DNA of 64,000 bases from Primulina eburnea (lineage: Eukaryota > Streptophyta > Magnoliopsida > Lamiales > Gesneriaceae): assembly GCF_022965805.1 (NCBI RefSeq), contig NC_133108.1, forward strand, positions 41,548,051-41,612,050, given 5' to 3'. Both the position numbers and the translations under genes were made by a program. Position 1 is the stretch's first letter. Every line of letters begins with the position of its first letter. Under the pieces are notes generated by a model, which saw only the letters and a program-made list of their open reading frames with translations, searched no databases and was not told the DNA's origin. Positions 62,401-64,000 of the stretch are shown one piece after another.

Positions 62401-64000
62401 TCAAAGCTTGGGGGCAGGATTGCTGCTGCTTCTTCTGTTCCAGAAGTACAACTGTCTCAGTATGTTCCTTCTATAGAGAAGCTTGCAGCTCTGAGGCTTC
62501 TTCAGCAGGTGCGCTTGTCTGTTAGTTGTGTTTCCCTGATCAATACTTTTGTGTTGCAGTTTTTGTAATATCACTCGGTGTCTTTTACTTTTCTACCTTT
62601 ATGTATCCAGGTCTCAAAGGTTTATCAGACAATGAATATTGATAACCTGTCGATGATCATTCCTTTCTTTGATTTTTCTGTTGTTGAGAAGATTTCTGTG
62701 GATGCGGTCAAGAATAATTTTTTAGAAATGAAAGTCGATTATCGGAAGAGTGCCATTTGCTTTGGTAATAAGGTAAACCCACCATTTTGTTTTTTGAAAT
62801 ATTTTCTGATATGGCACACATTGTGTTCTGACCTTGAAAATTTGACAATCTTTTAATTATTTTTTCGCATTTTTTTACTTTTCGAAATTGGGGAACCGTT
62901 TGATTTATTTATCTCACCATCCACCAATTTAGACGATATATCCATAATTTTCATTTCAGAGTCTCGAATCAGAAGGCATACGAGACCACCTGTCCACATT
63001 TTCTGAATCCCTCGGCAAAGCAAGGGTCATGATCTTCCCTCCTGCAAAGAAAACTTCAAAATTGGAGGATAGACTTTCTAATCTAGTGGAAGTGATCGAG
63101 AAAGAACACAAAAGACTCCTTGCACGCAAATCAATAATTGAAAAACGCAAAGAAGAACATGAGCGCCAGCTTTTGGAGATGGTATGTCCATTTTTCTTCA
63201 ATAATGATGTCTTATAATTCATCTTTGAATTGTAAATTTAATATAAAGATGATAGAAGGCATCTAAGTTATTGCCAATGACTTGTGTATTCTTAAGGAAC
63301 GAGAAGAGGAGGCAAAGAGGCATAAATTACTAAAGATAACTGAAGAGGCAGAACAGAAAAGGCTTGCTACAGAGTTTGAGCAAATGAAAAATCAAAGAAT
63401 TCGCAGGGAAATAGAGGAACGCGAGCTTGAGGAAGCCCAGGCTTTACTACTGGAAGCTGAAAAACGCAGTAAGAAGAAAGGGAAGAAACAAGTTCTAGAA
63501 GGAGTGAGTTAAACCTTTCCCCTAGTTATAACTAGATTGTATTCTTATATGACATTTTGTTGAACAACAGTTTAATTGGATGTAGGAAAAAATAACTAAA
63601 CAGACTTTGATGGACCTGGCTCATAGTGAGCAACTCAAGGAGAAGCAAGAAATGGAGAAAAAATTACAGAAACTAGCCAAGACAATGGATCACTTGGAGA
63701 GGGCAAAAAGGGAAGAGGCTGCACCACTTATTGATGCTGCATTCCAGCAGCGTCTGGTGGAAGAAGAGGTCTTACACAAACTCGAGCAGCAGGTCTGAAT
63801 GAGTTGTATTTTAGGCCTGGAACTTCTCTTGTATTGTGTCATTTGCTTCTGGGAAATTCTGTTCTCGGAAGTGTGTAGAATCGACTACATTTTTTTTTGC
63901 TCGCTACAACAGTCCATTTTATTTATGGAGTGACCTATCTGTGTGTTTTCTTCATGCAGCGAGAGATTGATTTAAGCAGACAGAGACATACTGGAGACTT
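59406..64000 (+). CDS. TIF3A1: Translation initiation factor eIF3 subunit a (TIF3A1), 5' part
   Basis: Largest scaffold subunit of eIF3, which recruits the 40S subunit to mRNA. Eleven exons are visible: 59406-59451, 59975-60456, 61214-61429, 61554-61922, 62015-62044, 62281-62508, 62611-62772, 62960-63181, 63297-63503, 63586-63792 and 63960 onward; all joins hold phase and about 737 residues are encoded before the window ends. The N-terminus is [20 protein letters not shown], then [20 protein letters not shown] and [20 protein letters not shown]. The PCI region lies at roughly residues 320-500 ([40 protein letters not shown]). From about 540 comes a long charged helix ([20 protein letters not shown]), the start of the spectrin-like part. 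Exon 5 is only 30 nt ([10 protein letters not shown]). The 3' part, including the repeat-rich tail, is outside the window. Confidence 0.96.

Overview
The window is nuclear DNA from a flowering plant. Genes are intron-rich with GT-AG splice sites, intergenic DNA is AT-rich, and the protein families are plant ones: EXO70, trihelix, UMAMIT/WAT1, P-class PPR, RABE, IDA-like peptide and plastid DAP epimerase. Repeat content suggests an asterid, perhaps Lamiales, but that is inference and no species is claimed. There is no operon-like organisation; the genes are mostly housekeeping or cell-biology genes separated by transposon-derived DNA.

Layout. 0.2-2.1 kb: single-exon EXO70 exocyst gene (-). 2.2-10.6 kb: repeat-filled interval with two full-length non-autonomous Helitrons and two truncated Helitron heads in tandem. 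10.6-14.3 kb: local cluster of IDA-like secreted peptide genes, one intact and two decayed. 17.9-18.8 kb: small plant-specific DUF gene (PF09713 type, -). 21.7-23.6 kb: RPL23A (+). 24.2-28.0 kb: nine-exon diaminopimelate epimerase (+). 28.7-31.0 kb: 2.3-kb solo LTR. 31.2-32.3 kb: trihelix transcription factor (-). 33.2-35.2 kb: seven-exon UMAMIT/WAT1 transporter (-). 36.0-36.7 kb: 0.7-kb solo LTR. 40.8-44.1 kb: eight-exon RABE1 small GTPase (-). 46.8 kb: histone H2A exon fragment. 48.9-50.0 kb: uncharacterised plant gene (+). 50.8-53.1 kb: organelle-type RRM protein (-). 53.9-56.1 kb: intronless PPR protein close to MEE40 (+). 59.4-64.0 kb: eIF3a (+), cut by the window end.

The strongest non-genic signal is one MITE family, about 180 bp with internal GTGAGACGGTCTCAC palindromes. 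I count 15 copies. Most are flanked by readable 9-bp target duplications, which points to Mutator-like elements, and two copies are split by younger insertions. Other mobile DNA includes a hAT-type MITE with a perfect 8-bp duplication, Harbinger-like MITEs, two solo LTRs with 5-bp duplications, and a 51-nt perfect palindrome in a RABE1 intron.

I found no clearly new multi-gene system. The most biologically interesting locus is the decaying IDA-like peptide cluster. Exon boundaries were set by hand from splice consensus and reading-frame continuity; every multi-exon model closes in frame.
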